A DNA stretch of 6,027 nt from NCBI GenBank assembly GCA_003162615.1, contig PMNG01000062.1:2494-8520 (forward strand), read 5' to 3'. The notes under the pieces are model-generated. The model was not told the DNA's origin. It was given only the letters and a program-made list of their open reading frames with translations, and did not search any database. Positions within the stretch are counted from its first letter, which is position 1. The number at the start of each line of letters is the position of its first letter. The DNA is from Methanothrix sp. GTDB lineage: Archaea > Halobacteriota > Methanosarcinia > Methanotrichales > Methanotrichaceae. Made by a program: the position numbers and the translations under genes. Below are positions 1 to 5,884 of this stretch, piece after piece.

Positions 1-1904
1 CCCATCCAGCCTATTACAACCATCATGGGCAAGACCGGCAGCAGGGCCTTGATCAGATCTCTATACACCAATAGCAGGACCGCGAAGATGAGCACCAATC
101 CCAACAGGGTCATCTCTGTTCTTCCCGTGGTCAGGGCTGCGATGACCGTGGTCATCACAACAGGATCTCCGGTCTCTCGAACGGACACGTCTGGCGGAGG
201 TGGATGCCAGGCGATGTCCTTGTCGATTTCTTTAATGAGCCGGTCCGTGCCCTCAGCTCCTAATTGTGAGGTAGTTTGGCCCACATTCAGGTCTATGATA
301 GCCGTGTCATGGCCGTCAAGGTACCTGTCCCGTATTGAGGAAGGCAGACCATTGATCAGGCTTCTAGCCAGGGTTTGATCAAGGGGCATCTCTCCGCCGT
401 TTGCTTGCTTGACATAGGTAGCGATGCTTGTAGCCCCGTACACCTGATCTCGAGAACCCTTGAGATAGCTGCTGAAATCGTCCATCCATTGGAGGGTCTT
501 GGGTTGAGTAATATCGTCACCCTGAATTAGGAGCTCAATGACATCTGTGCCCCCGAAGACGTCGCTCATGTGTCTGAAATCTATCAGGGGCGGGAGATCC
601 GAAGGTAAGTAGTTCTTGAAATCGGTGTCTACAAGAACCTGAGTATCTGCGTAGGTCCCAACAAGCGATAGAAGAAGCGCAAGCGTCAGCACAAGCTTCC
701 ACCTTTGTACACAGAAATTCGCAACCTTCTCTATTGCTAGACCGATGGCAGTCTCCTTAGGTACATTGAACTCGGCAACATTTCCCGTATCTTTCTTCTT
801 AGGAGACCCTCTCCGCTCGACTATATAGAGCAAGGTTACACCCACGAAGAGGGCTGACAGATAGCAAAGGAAGAGCCCTATGAGGCAAGTCAGCCCGAAA
901 TCCCTGGTCATGGGCACGGACGAAGTTAAGAGAGAGACAAACCCCATTGCAGTTATTATCAGGGCTATCATGACAGGAATGGAGACGTGATTTACTGTCT
1001 CTACTACCGCTCTCACCGGTTCCTGGCCTTTAGAGAACTCCTCATCAATCCTGTTGTGGAATTGAATGGCATAATCTATGCCGATCCCAATGAGCACAGG
1101 AAATGCGGACATGGACACCATGGTGAAGGGTATGTGCAAATATCCCATGGCTCCAAAGGTCCAGATCACTCCAAGAAATACGACGGGAATGGGCAGAAGC
1201 GGCCATTTCACTTGCCTGAAGGTGAGCAGCAGTGCAACGATCATAAGAAGCCCCGCCAAGGCCATGATTGGGCCCATGGACTGATTCATCCAGCTCGTTA
1301 TGGACATCATGAGGGCAGGCTTGCCTGTGACGGTGACGCCCACATCAGGCGGAAAATCGGCCGCCTTGACCTGGGCATTTGTTTCCGTATAAAGCTCCCC
1401 CTCCTGCTTTTCTGTCAGAGTGACGGGCATCTCAATTGAGAGCATGGTGTGCCGGAGATCAGGCATCATGGCGTTTATCGCCTGGATATTCTCGGGACTG
1501 GCCAGGATCTCGTCGATCCTTTCCTGGGCAGGAATGTCCCGAACTCCCGTTTCGCGCTCCTCTGTATCAGCAACTACATCTGCTACGCTGTTTACCCCTA
1601 TCACATTGGGAGCTATCTTCATCTTGTCAGAGAGCCTGAGCATCGCCCTCAGGGTCTCCGGTTTCGTTAAGCCGTCCCCTTCGATAAGCACGGCGATAGA
1701 TCCAGTTCCGAACTTCTCAACATAAAGGTGGTCGTAAAGCTGGTAAAGAGGAGAATCCTTGCCCACCATGCTCTCCGTGGTCATCCCCTGCGACACTATC
1801 TGTTGAGCATAATGGAAGGAGGCAATAGTCAGGAGCAATGCTGCAGCTATGATTATTATGGGGTTGTCCGCAATCCAGTAGCCTAGCCTTTCCGCGCTTT
1901 TCAT
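1..1904 (-). CDS. RND-superfamily (MMPL/HAE3-like) membrane transporter, N-terminal ~634 residues, partial
   Basis: The minus strand is open from an ATG at 1904 to the left edge, giving about 634 residues, so the 3' end lies outside the window. The start follows AGGT (1914-1911) with a 6-base gap. The layout is classic RND: TM1 at about residues 14-34, a large extracytoplasmic loop (35-205), a block of five helices (about 211-229, 235-254, 259-282, 308-328, 335-361), TM7 (402-418), a second large loop (419-597), then TM8 (598-614) and TM9 beginning at about 619. The motif GIGIDYA (273-279, Asp277) in TM4 is the conserved core of the MMPL/HAE3 groups. The two loops begin with related segments (TTESMVGKDSP at 42-52 and DTDFKNYLPSDLP at 426-438), showing the internal duplication. 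Relatives use ion gradients to export lipids, hopanoids or amphiphilic compounds; the substrate here is unknown. It is divergent from a GbsR-like regulator, which probably controls it. The family call is firm; drug efflux versus lipid transport is open. Confidence 0.93.
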   Translation of the reverse strand, partial: MKSAERLGYWIADNPIIIIAAALLLTIASFHYAQQIVSQGMTTESMVGKDSPLYQLYDHLYVEKFGTGSIAVLIEGDGLTKPETLRAMLRLSDKMKIAPNVIGVNSVADVVADTEERETGVRDIPAQERIDEILASPENIQAINAMMPDLRHTMLSIEMPVTLTEKQEGELYTETNAQVKAADFPPDVGVTVTGKPALMMSITSWMNQSMGPIMALAGLLMIVALLLTFRQVKWPLLPIPVVFLGVIWTFGAMGYLHIPFTMVSMSAFPVLIGIGIDYAIQFHNRIDEEFSKGQEPVRAVVETVNHVSIPVMIALIITAMGFVSLLTSSVPMTRDFGLTCLIGLFLCYLSALFVGVTLLYIVERRGSPKKKDTGNVAEFNVPKETAIGLAIEKVANFCVQRWKLVLTLALLLSLVGTYADTQVLVDTDFKNYLPSDLPPLIDFRHMSDVFGGTDVIELLIQGDDITQPKTLQWMDDFSSYLKGSRDQVYGATSIATYVKQANGGEMPLDQTLARSLINGLPSSIRDRYLDGHDTAIIDLNVGQTTSQLGAEGTDRLIKEIDKDIAWHPPPPDVSVRETGDPVVMTTVIAALTTGRTEMTLLGLVLIFAVLLLVYRDLIKALLPVLPMMVVIGWM

Positions 1905-1910
1905 GACCCG

Positions 1911-1914
1911 ACCT
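1911..1914 (-). promoter_or_regulatory. Ribosome binding site of the RND transporter gene
   Basis: Read on the minus strand, AGGT lies 6 bases before the ATG at 1904. It matches the core of the archaeal anti-SD complement (GGAGGTGA) and supports this start. No other in-frame ATG occurs upstream before the regulatory palindrome. Confidence 0.5.
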
Positions 1915-1919
1915 ATGAA

Positions 1920-1953
1920 TTAGATACGTTCGGGATAATCGAAACGTACTTAA
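1920..1953. promoter_or_regulatory. 34-bp imperfect palindrome in the divergent promoter, likely operator of the GbsR-like regulator
   Basis: The left arm TTAGATACGTT (1920-1930) and the right arm AACGTACTTAA (1943-1953) are inverted repeats matching at 9 of 11 positions, with the inner six (TACGTT/AACGTA) perfect, around a 12-base spacer. The centre (about 1936) sits close to the midpoint between the two divergent start codons (1904 and 1977). A symmetric site of this size suits a dimeric winged-helix protein such as the neighbouring GbsR-like regulator. Binding is inferred from position and symmetry only. Confidence 0.55.
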
Positions 1954-1956
1954 AGG
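1941..1956. promoter_or_regulatory. Probable shared BRE/TATA-like element for the divergent genes
   Basis: On the plus strand CGAAACG (1940-1946) resembles a BRE and is followed by TACTTAAAGG (1947-1956), an acceptable archaeal TATA-like box. A start about 25 bases downstream would fall near 1977, the ATG of the regulator, which would make that mRNA leaderless or nearly so. On the minus strand the same bases read CCTTTAAGTA. That would place a start near 1927, giving a leader of about 22 bases that contains the AGGT ribosome binding site of the transporter gene. This is weak, pattern-based evidence. Confidence 0.35.
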
Positions 1957-1976
1957 TTGTGGTGAATAACAGAACA

Positions 1977-2489
1977 ATGAGCCCAGATCCCACTTGTGAA
2001 AGTGCAAAAAGACACATAATAGACGCGTGCGTCCAGTCCGCTAAGATCAAAGGGTACAACGACGCCTGCGGCGTGCTCAGAGGAACGCTCTTCCTTTCTG
2101 AAGAACCCCTATCTCTTGACGATTTGTCCAGAACAACGGGTTACAGCAAGTCAACCGTCTGTCTTAATATGAATCTCTTGGAGAATCTGGGCATAGCTCA
2201 GCGGGTGGTTATTCCTGGAGATAAACGATCTTGGTACGTGGCTGTATCAGATCCTAATTCGATGAAGGCTGTGCTTTTAACGAATATAAAAAAAGAAGCC
2301 CAGTTAATCCTCAATGCACTAGAACAGACAGAGAGGGATCTCGGATCCTGTGGGGCTAATACAGAGAAAATCCAATCTAAAATCGCCGCCATGAGACATT
2401 TTTATAAACAGACTGATGAACTTCTGAGGTTAATAAGCAGGTTTACGACCGAAGAGCTGATAGATCTTCTCAGTAAAGCAAAGATTTAA
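1977..2489 (+). CDS. GbsR/MarR-like winged-helix transcriptional regulator
   Basis: This is a small cytoplasmic DNA-binding protein of 170 residues from the ATG at 1977. Residues about 35-70 form the helix-turn-helix (LSLDDLSRTTGYSKSTVCLN, then NLLENLGIAQRV). The wing follows as VIPGDKRSWYVA, with the basic turn GDKRSW typical of GbsR-family proteins. From about residue 85 to 160 the chain is helical and rich in charged heptad-like repeats (KKEAQLILNALEQTERDL, EKIQSKIAAMRHF), probably the dimerisation region. In-frame GTG codons at 1959 and 1962 are alternative starts adding 5-6 residues. GGTGA at 1961-1965 lies 11 bases before the ATG, while AAAGGT (1952-1957) could serve GTG 1962. The gene is divergent from the RND transporter across a palindrome, so local control is likely. 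GbsR in Bacillus responds to choline, but no ligand can be assigned here. The gene is AT-richer than the transporter genes. Confidence 0.85.
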   Translation: MSPDPTCESAKRHIIDACVQSAKIKGYNDACGVLRGTLFLSEEPLSLDDLSRTTGYSKSTVCLNMNLLENLGIAQRVVIPGDKRSWYVAVSDPNSMKAVLLTNIKKEAQLILNALEQTERDLGSCGANTEKIQSKIAAMRHFYKQTDELLRLISRFTTEELIDLLSKAKI

Positions 2490-2584
2490 TATTATAATTT
2501 ACTACCCAATTAGGGAAGCCGCATGGTTATTAAAATTGCATATGGCATCACTTCCGTCTTCCAGGCAAATTGTCAATCATCGTC
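2490..2584. other. Intergenic region between the GbsR-like and tetR genes, no gene seen
   Basis: This stretch after the regulator stop contains no convincing open frame. It begins AT-rich (about 2486-2502, with TTTAATATTATAATTT), which could act as a T-rich archaeal terminator for the upstream gene, although there is no stem-loop next to it. A weak inverted repeat (GCCGCATG at 2518-2525 against CATATGGC, 6 of 8 pairs) is not strong enough to call. The tetR promoter follows directly. Confidence 0.4.
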
Positions 2585-2600
2585 CGAAGGATTCTTATAC
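2585..2600 (+). promoter_or_regulatory. BRE/TATA promoter of the tetR gene
   Basis: CGAAGG (2585-2590) resembles a BRE. It is followed by ATTCTTATAC (2591-2600), whose CTTATA core resembles an archaeal TATA box. Transcription would start about 25 bases downstream, near 2622, inside the operator-like site at 2610-2626 and about 20 bases before the ATG. The same CGAAGG precedes the ABC operon at a matching distance from its own operator. Confidence 0.5.
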
Positions 2601-2609
2601 TAACATGAG

Positions 2610-2626
2610 TGACTTGTAATCAGTCG
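2610..2626. promoter_or_regulatory. Imperfect 17-bp operator-like site upstream of tetR
   Basis: TGACTTGTAATCAGTCG matches the perfect palindrome at 3333-3349 at 12 of 17 positions. It keeps both recognition ends (TGACTT at the left, AGTC at the right) with the same centre and spacing. The site overlaps the predicted transcription start of tetR, the usual position for self-repression by a TetR-family protein. The call rests on the shared sequence and the matching promoter geometry. Confidence 0.55.
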
Positions 2627-2629
2627 TTT

Positions 2630-2635
2630 GAAGGA
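2630..2635 (+). promoter_or_regulatory. Ribosome binding site deciding the tetR start
   Basis: GAAGGA lies 7 bases before the ATG at 2643. An in-frame TTG at 2628 would overlap this element and has no ribosome binding site of its own, so the ATG is the better start. Confidence 0.6.
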
Positions 2636-2642
2636 CACAGAA

Positions 2643-3293
2643 ATGAAGAGGATCGCAAAAGACCCAGAAGAGAGAAGAAAAGAGCTTATAGATATCGCAG
2701 AGCAGTTGTTTACAACTAACGGTTATGATCAGACTGCCGTCAGCGATATAGTGAATGAGGTCAATTTATCTCAGGGTGCTTTTTACTACTACTTCGAGTC
2801 AAAAGAGGATATCCTAGTGGCCATATTAGAGAAGAACGTGGCCGTTATGGAAATTGCCCTAAGACAGACTGCCGAAAGAACTGATTTAGACGAAGCAGTG
2901 AAGCTTAACGCAATGTTCAACCAATTCATTAACGTCACTGTATCCGGGAAAAAGATCCATAGTTATATTCACCAAGAGATGAACGCTACATTGCATAAGA
3001 AGCTAATAAAAATAAGGCTTCCTGTCAGAATCGCCCCAATCATGGCAGAGGTGATTTCTAAAGGCGCAGAGAAAGGGCGTTTTAATGTATCACGCCCCCT
3101 GGAGACATCGTACCTTCTGATCATGCTGCTTGCATCTGCCTTCCGAGTGTTCAATCTCTTCGAGACCAGTGGAGAACTGAAAGACACCGAGCAGGCGAGT
3201 AAACAATATCGTGAGAATATACGCATAGCGCTAGAAGATCTCTTAGGTAGAGCGCTCGGAGTAAGCGATTACAGATTCTTCCTGCAGATTTAG
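2643..3293 (+). CDS. TetR/AcrR-family transcriptional repressor
   Basis: The product is a 216-residue cytoplasmic dimeric repressor, the usual length for the family. Residues about 9-58 are a textbook TetR DNA-binding domain: RRKELIDIAEQLFTTNGYDQT (helices 1-2), then TAVSDIVNEVNLSQGAFYYYF (helix-turn-helix, 31-51), then the ESKEDIL segment leading into helix 4. The remainder is all-helical and divergent, as expected for a ligand-binding and dimerisation domain; the ligand cannot be read from it. The ATG at 2643 is preferred over an in-frame TTG at 2628 because GAAGGA sits 7 bases upstream of the ATG. The gene precedes a two-transporter ABC operon in the same direction, and both carry similar 17-bp operator-like sites at their promoters. 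The inferred role is a sensor that represses itself and the ABC exporter genes until an exported compound or lipid stress signal is bound. It is AT-richer (24 of 60 G+C at 2881-2940) than the ABC genes. Confidence 0.93.
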   Translation: MKRIAKDPEERRKELIDIAEQLFTTNGYDQTAVSDIVNEVNLSQGAFYYYFESKEDILVAILEKNVAVMEIALRQTAERTDLDEAVKLNAMFNQFINVTVSGKKIHSYIHQEMNATLHKKLIKIRLPVRIAPIMAEVISKGAEKGRFNVSRPLETSYLLIMLLASAFRVFNLFETSGELKDTEQASKQYRENIRIALEDLLGRALGVSDYRFFLQI

Positions 3294-3308
3294 GTTGCTT
3301 AACATGAA

Positions 3309-3330
3309 CGAAGGAAAGATTAGTGATATT
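3309..3330 (+). promoter_or_regulatory. Probable promoter of the ABC transporter operon
   Basis: CGAAGG (3309-3314) is identical to the BRE-like element of the tetR promoter. The AT-rich stretch after it (AAAGATTAGTGATATT, 3315-3330) would hold a poor TATA box. Transcription would start near 3340, within the palindrome at 3333-3349. The distance from CGAAGG to the operator is 24 bases here and 25 bases in front of tetR, which supports a shared architecture. The TATA match itself is weak. Confidence 0.4.
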
Positions 3331-3332
3331 AC

Positions 3333-3349
3333 TGACTTAAACTAAGTCA
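3333..3349. promoter_or_regulatory. Perfect 17-bp palindrome, likely TetR operator of the ABC operon
   Basis: TGACTTA (3333-3339), AAC and TAAGTCA (3343-3349) form perfect 7-bp inverted arms around a 3-base centre. The site sits in the 76-base gap between tetR and the operon, 20 bases before the GTG start and over the predicted transcription start. Both size and symmetry suit a TetR dimer, and a degenerate copy lies in front of tetR itself at 2610-2626. Confidence 0.7.
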
Positions 3350-3355
3350 TTTATG

Positions 3356-3388
3356 GTGAAATATAGAAGGTGAATTGCATTACAAGTG
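3356..3388 (+). repeat. Translation-start repeat, copy 1 (DrrA-type ATPase gene)
   Basis: The identical blocks GTGAAATA (3356-3363), GGTGAA (3369-3374) and GCATTACAA (3377-3385), then TG (3387-3388), recur in the same order around the start of the second ATPase gene (5184-5214). The middle spacing differs by three bases. The shared block includes the probable ribosome binding site (GGTGA, 3355-3359), the GTG start at 3370, and codons giving M-N-x-I-T. Confidence 0.6.
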
Positions 3389-4425
3389 CAGTAGATCAGA
3401 TGAATATGTCGCAGTCCATTGCAGCCACAGATGATTCAGCAATCTCTTTGCGCAGCCTGACCAAGAGATTTGGCGAACTCGTCGCCGTGGACAGCGTAAA
3501 CCTTGAGATAGCTAAGGGCGAGCTTTTCGGCCTCCTGGGGCCCAATGGAGCGGGCAAGACTACCATCATAAAGATGCTCACTACCATGCTCAGGCCCACA
3601 GAGGGCGAAGCCCGAGTCTGGGGTCACAACGTGGCTAAAGAGAGAAACGAAGTCAGATCATCCATAGGCGTGGTCTTCCAGGACCCCAGCATAGACAACA
3701 TGCTGACCGGCAGGGAGAACCTGGACTTTCACGGAAGAATGTATGGCATGGACGGATCGCTCCGTAAGAAGAGGATAGATGAGGTCCTTGAGCTGGTCGA
3801 CCTGACCGACAAAGCGGACATAAAAATGGAAGATTACTCTGGGGGTATGCAGAGAAGGCTAGAGATCGCCAGGGGCCTGATGCACCATCCAAAAGTTCTC
3901 TTTCTGGATGAGCCGACTCTTGGGTTGGACGCCCAGACAAGGAGGTACATCTGGAAGTACGTCGAGGAAATGAATGCACGAGAAGGAGTGACCATCGTCC
4001 TCACGACACATTACATGGAGGAGGCGGACTATCTCTGCGACCGCGTCGCCATCGTAGATAACGGCAGGATAGTTGCCCTGGATACACCCAAGAACCTAAA
4101 GGACCTCATCGGAGCGGATACGATTACCCTTGAGGTCCAGAGCGGGGGCGATGCGCTGCTGCAATCTCTGAAGTCCGTTGACTGGATCAAGTCCACAGCT
4201 ACATCTAATGGAACAATAGAGCTGAGGGTGGATCATGCTCAAGCCAGGATTCCGGAGGTCATGATTGAGGCCTACAAGAATAAAGTGTTTATAAAGTCCG
4301 TAGGGCTGCATGAGCCCACTCTGGAAGATGTCTTCCTCAAGTTCACGGGCAAGAAGATAAGAGAGGCAGAAGGCGCCGGAAATCCAATGCGTGCCATGGC
4401 CATGATGCACAGGAGGAAAGGATGA
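3370..4425 (+). CDS. DrrA-type ABC transporter ATP-binding protein (ABC-2 exporter)
   Basis: This cytoplasmic ATPase of 351 residues powers the ABC-2 permease encoded immediately downstream. All nucleotide-binding motifs are intact: Walker A GPNGAGKTT (57-65), Q-loop Gln104 in VVFQDP, signature YSGGMQRR (156-163), Walker B VLFLDEP with catalytic Glu181, D-loop LGLDAQ and switch His214 in TTHYMEEAD. After the ABC domain, about residues 240-330 form the C-terminal domain (DUF4162-like, ending LEDVFLKFTGK) typical of daunorubicin-resistance (DrrA) and related exporters. A Met-rich basic tail follows. The GTG start has GGTGA (3355-3359) 10 bases upstream. Alternatives are ATG 3400 and 3406, which lack a good ribosome binding site; the first ~20 residues lie outside the ABC fold, so they do not decide the matter. 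The stop overlaps the permease start by 4 bases (ATGA), indicating translational coupling. The likely role is export of a drug, lipid or glycoconjugate. The substrate is unknown. Confidence 0.95.
   Translation: MNCITSAVDQMNMSQSIAATDDSAISLRSLTKRFGELVAVDSVNLEIAKGELFGLLGPNGAGKTTIIKMLTTMLRPTEGEARVWGHNVAKERNEVRSSIGVVFQDPSIDNMLTGRENLDFHGRMYGMDGSLRKKRIDEVLELVDLTDKADIKMEDYSGGMQRRLEIARGLMHHPKVLFLDEPTLGLDAQTRRYIWKYVEEMNAREGVTIVLTTHYMEEADYLCDRVAIVDNGRIVALDTPKNLKDLIGADTITLEVQSGGDALLQSLKSVDWIKSTATSNGTIELRVDHAQARIPEVMIEAYKNKVFIKSVGLHEPTLEDVFLKFTGKKIREAEGAGNPMRAMAMMHRRKG
4411..4416 (+). promoter_or_regulatory. Strong ribosome binding site of the ABC-2 permease gene, inside the ATPase gene
   Basis: AGGAGG lies 5 bases before the ATG at 4422. 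It is within the last codons of the ATPase gene and fixes the ATGA overlap start. It is the best Shine-Dalgarno match in the window. Confidence 0.7.
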
Positions 4426-5192
4426 AGCTCGATCTCTTCGCCATATACAGCATCTGGTTAAGGGAGATGTTGCGTTTCTTCAGGCTCAAGAGCAGGCTGA
4501 TCGGATCTGTAGGTGCGCCTTTCTTCTTCCTGGCTTTTCTAGGAATGGGTTTCGGGTCCAGCACAGCCATACCCGGAATTCCTCAGGGTATAGGCTACGT
4601 CAGCTTCCTGACTCCAGGTATAATAGGCATGACCCTGCTCTTCTCTGCAACGTTCGCAGGGATCTCAGTTCTCTGGGACCGGCAGTTCGGTTTCTTAAAA
4701 GAGATCATGGTCGCTCCTGTTAGCAGGATAGCTATAGTCCTGGGCAGGACTGCGGGAGGCGTCACTACCGGGATCCTACAAGCCATGATAATACTGCTAT
4801 CAGGTATGGCCCTAGGCATGATAGTGCCGAGTCTGCAGGGCTTTATCTTGTCTCTGGTCTTCATGATCCTGATAGCAGCCACCTTCATAGGCATGGGGCT
4901 GGTCTTTGCCTCACAGATGGAGGATATGTCAGGCTTCAGCCTGATAATGAACTTCCTCATCTTCCCCCTGTTCTTCTTGTCAGGGGCTATCTTCCCAATT
5001 GACAGGTTCCCATCGGTGATAAAGATACTCGCCTACCTTAATCCACTGACCTATGGAGTAGACGGACTCAGGTACAGCCTGATAGGGGCGGGCACCTTTT
5101 CACTGTCTTTGGACTTTGTCGTGCTGGCTGTAAGCTGCGCTATAATGCTGGGCCTGGGAGCGTACCTCTTTGATATCGGCGATGTGAAATAG
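4422..5192 (+). CDS. ABC-2 type (DrrB-like) transporter permease
   Basis: This 256-residue integral membrane protein has six predicted helices at about residues 24-44, 58-82, 100-124, 130-153, 170-192 and 221-250, the standard ABC-2 topology and length. Family signatures are clear. The amphipathic N-terminal helix with IWLREMLRFFRLKSRL interacts with the ATPase in relatives. The cytosolic segment KEIMVAPVSRIAIVLGRTAGG (83-103) precedes TM3. The stretch FPLFFLSGAIFPIDRFP followed by LNPLTYGVDGLRY (181-218) is the hallmark of the DrrB/NodJ group. It should dimerise and pair with the upstream ATPase (4-base overlap, AGGAGG ribosome binding site), forming an exporter in the cytoplasmic membrane. 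No drug specificity can be read from the sequence; in archaea such pairs may also export lipid-linked or glycan substrates. The gene ends 2 bases before the GTG start of the next ATPase gene, so the operon continues. Confidence 0.95.
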   Translation: MKLDLFAIYSIWLREMLRFFRLKSRLIGSVGAPFFFLAFLGMGFGSSTAIPGIPQGIGYVSFLTPGIIGMTLLFSATFAGISVLWDRQFGFLKEIMVAPVSRIAIVLGRTAGGVTTGILQAMIILLSGMALGMIVPSLQGFILSLVFMILIAATFIGMGLVFASQMEDMSGFSLIMNFLIFPLFFLSGAIFPIDRFPSVIKILAYLNPLTYGVDGLRYSLIGAGTFSLSLDFVVLAVSCAIMLGLGAYLFDIGDVK

Positions 5193-5215
5193 AGGTGAAC
5201 GGCATTACAAATGTG
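5184..5215 (+). repeat. Translation-start repeat, copy 2 (MacB-type ATPase gene)
   Basis: GTGAAATA (5184-5191), GGTGAA (5194-5199) and GCATTACAA (5202-5210) then TG repeat the blocks found at 3356-3388. In this copy GTGAAATAG also encodes the last codons and stop of the permease. The shared codons again give M-N-x-I-T at the start of an ABC ATPase. Confidence 0.6.
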
Positions 5216-5884
5216 ATTGAACTGATGGATATAGAGAAAACTTACCGCATCGGCGATGCCGAGTATCCGGTCCTAAAGGGAATAAACTTGAACATTGAGC
5301 AGGGCGAGTTCATAGCCCTCATGGGCCCTTCCGGCAGCGGCAAGTCCACGCTTATGAACATAGTAGGGTGCCTGGACAGGGCGTCGAGGGGCAAATTTCT
5401 GCTTCTGGATAAAGATGTAAGTGAAGCCTCGGATGACGAACTCGCCCAGATAAGAAGAGAAGAGTTGGGGTTCATCTTTCAAACCTTCAATCTCATTGGC
5501 AGAATCTCCGTCCTGAAGAATGTTGAGATGCCCATGGTTCTGAGCGAAATCCCACGAGATCGGAGAAAGGCAAGGGCGCTGGAGCTTCTCAGGTCTGTAG
5601 GTCTAGAGCATCGGGTTGATTTCAGCCCACAAAACATCTCTGGCGGAGAACGTCAGCGTGTGGCTATAGCTCGAGCGCTGGCCAACGACCCCAAGATCAT
5701 AATTGCAGATGAGCCTACTGGAAACCTCGACCTGAAAAGCAGCGACGAGGTCATGAATATTATGAAGAAACTACACGACGAAGGTCGGACCATCATTATG
5801 GTAACCCACAACCCAGAGATAACAGAGAATTGTGATAGAGTGATCAGGCTCAGAGACGGACGCATCCTGGGGGAAGCATCTTGA
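5195..5884 (+). CDS. MacB/LolD-type ABC transporter ATP-binding protein
   Basis: This 229-residue cytoplasmic ATPase belongs to the LolD/MacB/FtsE-like group, whose length it matches. Motifs: Walker A GPSGSGKST (44-52), Q-loop Gln96 in GFIFQTFNL, signature ISGGERQRVAIARAL (148-162), Walker B IIIADEP with catalytic Glu173, D-loop GNLDLKSS and switch His204 in MVTHNPE. The signature has Glu where many MacB proteins have Gln (SGGE instead of SGGQ), a common and tolerated variant. Such ATPases drive mechanotransmission permeases (FtsX/MacB fold) that move lipoproteins, peptides or drugs from the outer face of the membrane rather than carrying them through it. The partner permease is not in this window and is expected downstream. 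The GTG start lies 2 bases after the permease stop, with a partial GTGA ribosome binding site (5184-5187). GTG 5213 and ATG 5225 are alternative starts. The gene is almost certainly co-transcribed with the DrrAB-like pair, and overlaps the next start by 4 bases. Confidence 0.94.
   Translation: MNGITNVIELMDIEKTYRIGDAEYPVLKGINLNIEQGEFIALMGPSGSGKSTLMNIVGCLDRASRGKFLLLDKDVSEASDDELAQIRREELGFIFQTFNLIGRISVLKNVEMPMVLSEIPRDRRKARALELLRSVGLEHRVDFSPQNISGGERQRVAIARALANDPKIIIADEPTGNLDLKSSDEVMNIMKKLHDEGRTIIMVTHNPEITENCDRVIRLRDGRILGEAS
5869..5874 (+). promoter_or_regulatory. Ribosome binding site for the secreted-protein gene
   Basis: GGGGGA lies 6 bases before the TTG at 5881, inside the end of the ATPase gene. 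It supports a TTG start overlapping the TGA stop, with translational coupling. Confidence 0.5.

Noticed and set aside
987..1439. A 150-codon plus-strand open frame, plus smaller ones at 25-378 and 1420-1725
   Set aside because: They lie antisense to the RND transporter, whose frame is continuous with clear transmembrane segments and the GIDYA motif. The translated plus-strand frames are rich in His, Arg and Ser with no domain-like pattern and have no ribosome binding sites.
2518..2549. Weak inverted repeat GCCGCATG/CATATGGC as a terminator or operator
   Set aside because: Only 6 of 8 pairs match across a wide AT-rich loop, with no T-run directly after it.
2628..2642. TTG at 2628 as the tetR start
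   Set aside because: The TTG overlaps GAAGGA, which is correctly spaced for ATG 2643, and there is no ribosome binding site before the TTG. The extra five residues are not part of the TetR fold.
3379..3381. ATT as a non-canonical start codon in both ATPase genes (3379 and 5204), 5 bases after GGTGA
   Set aside because: The spacing is attractive and seen twice, but an in-frame GTG is present in each and ATT initiation is very rare. Kept only as something N-terminal proteomics would settle.
3653..3979. Minus-strand open frames within the ABC operon (also 4096-4410, 4595-4960 and 5242-5475)
   Set aside because: They are opposite strongly conserved ABC ATPase and permease frames with all motifs intact, and are explained as antisense shadows of those codons.
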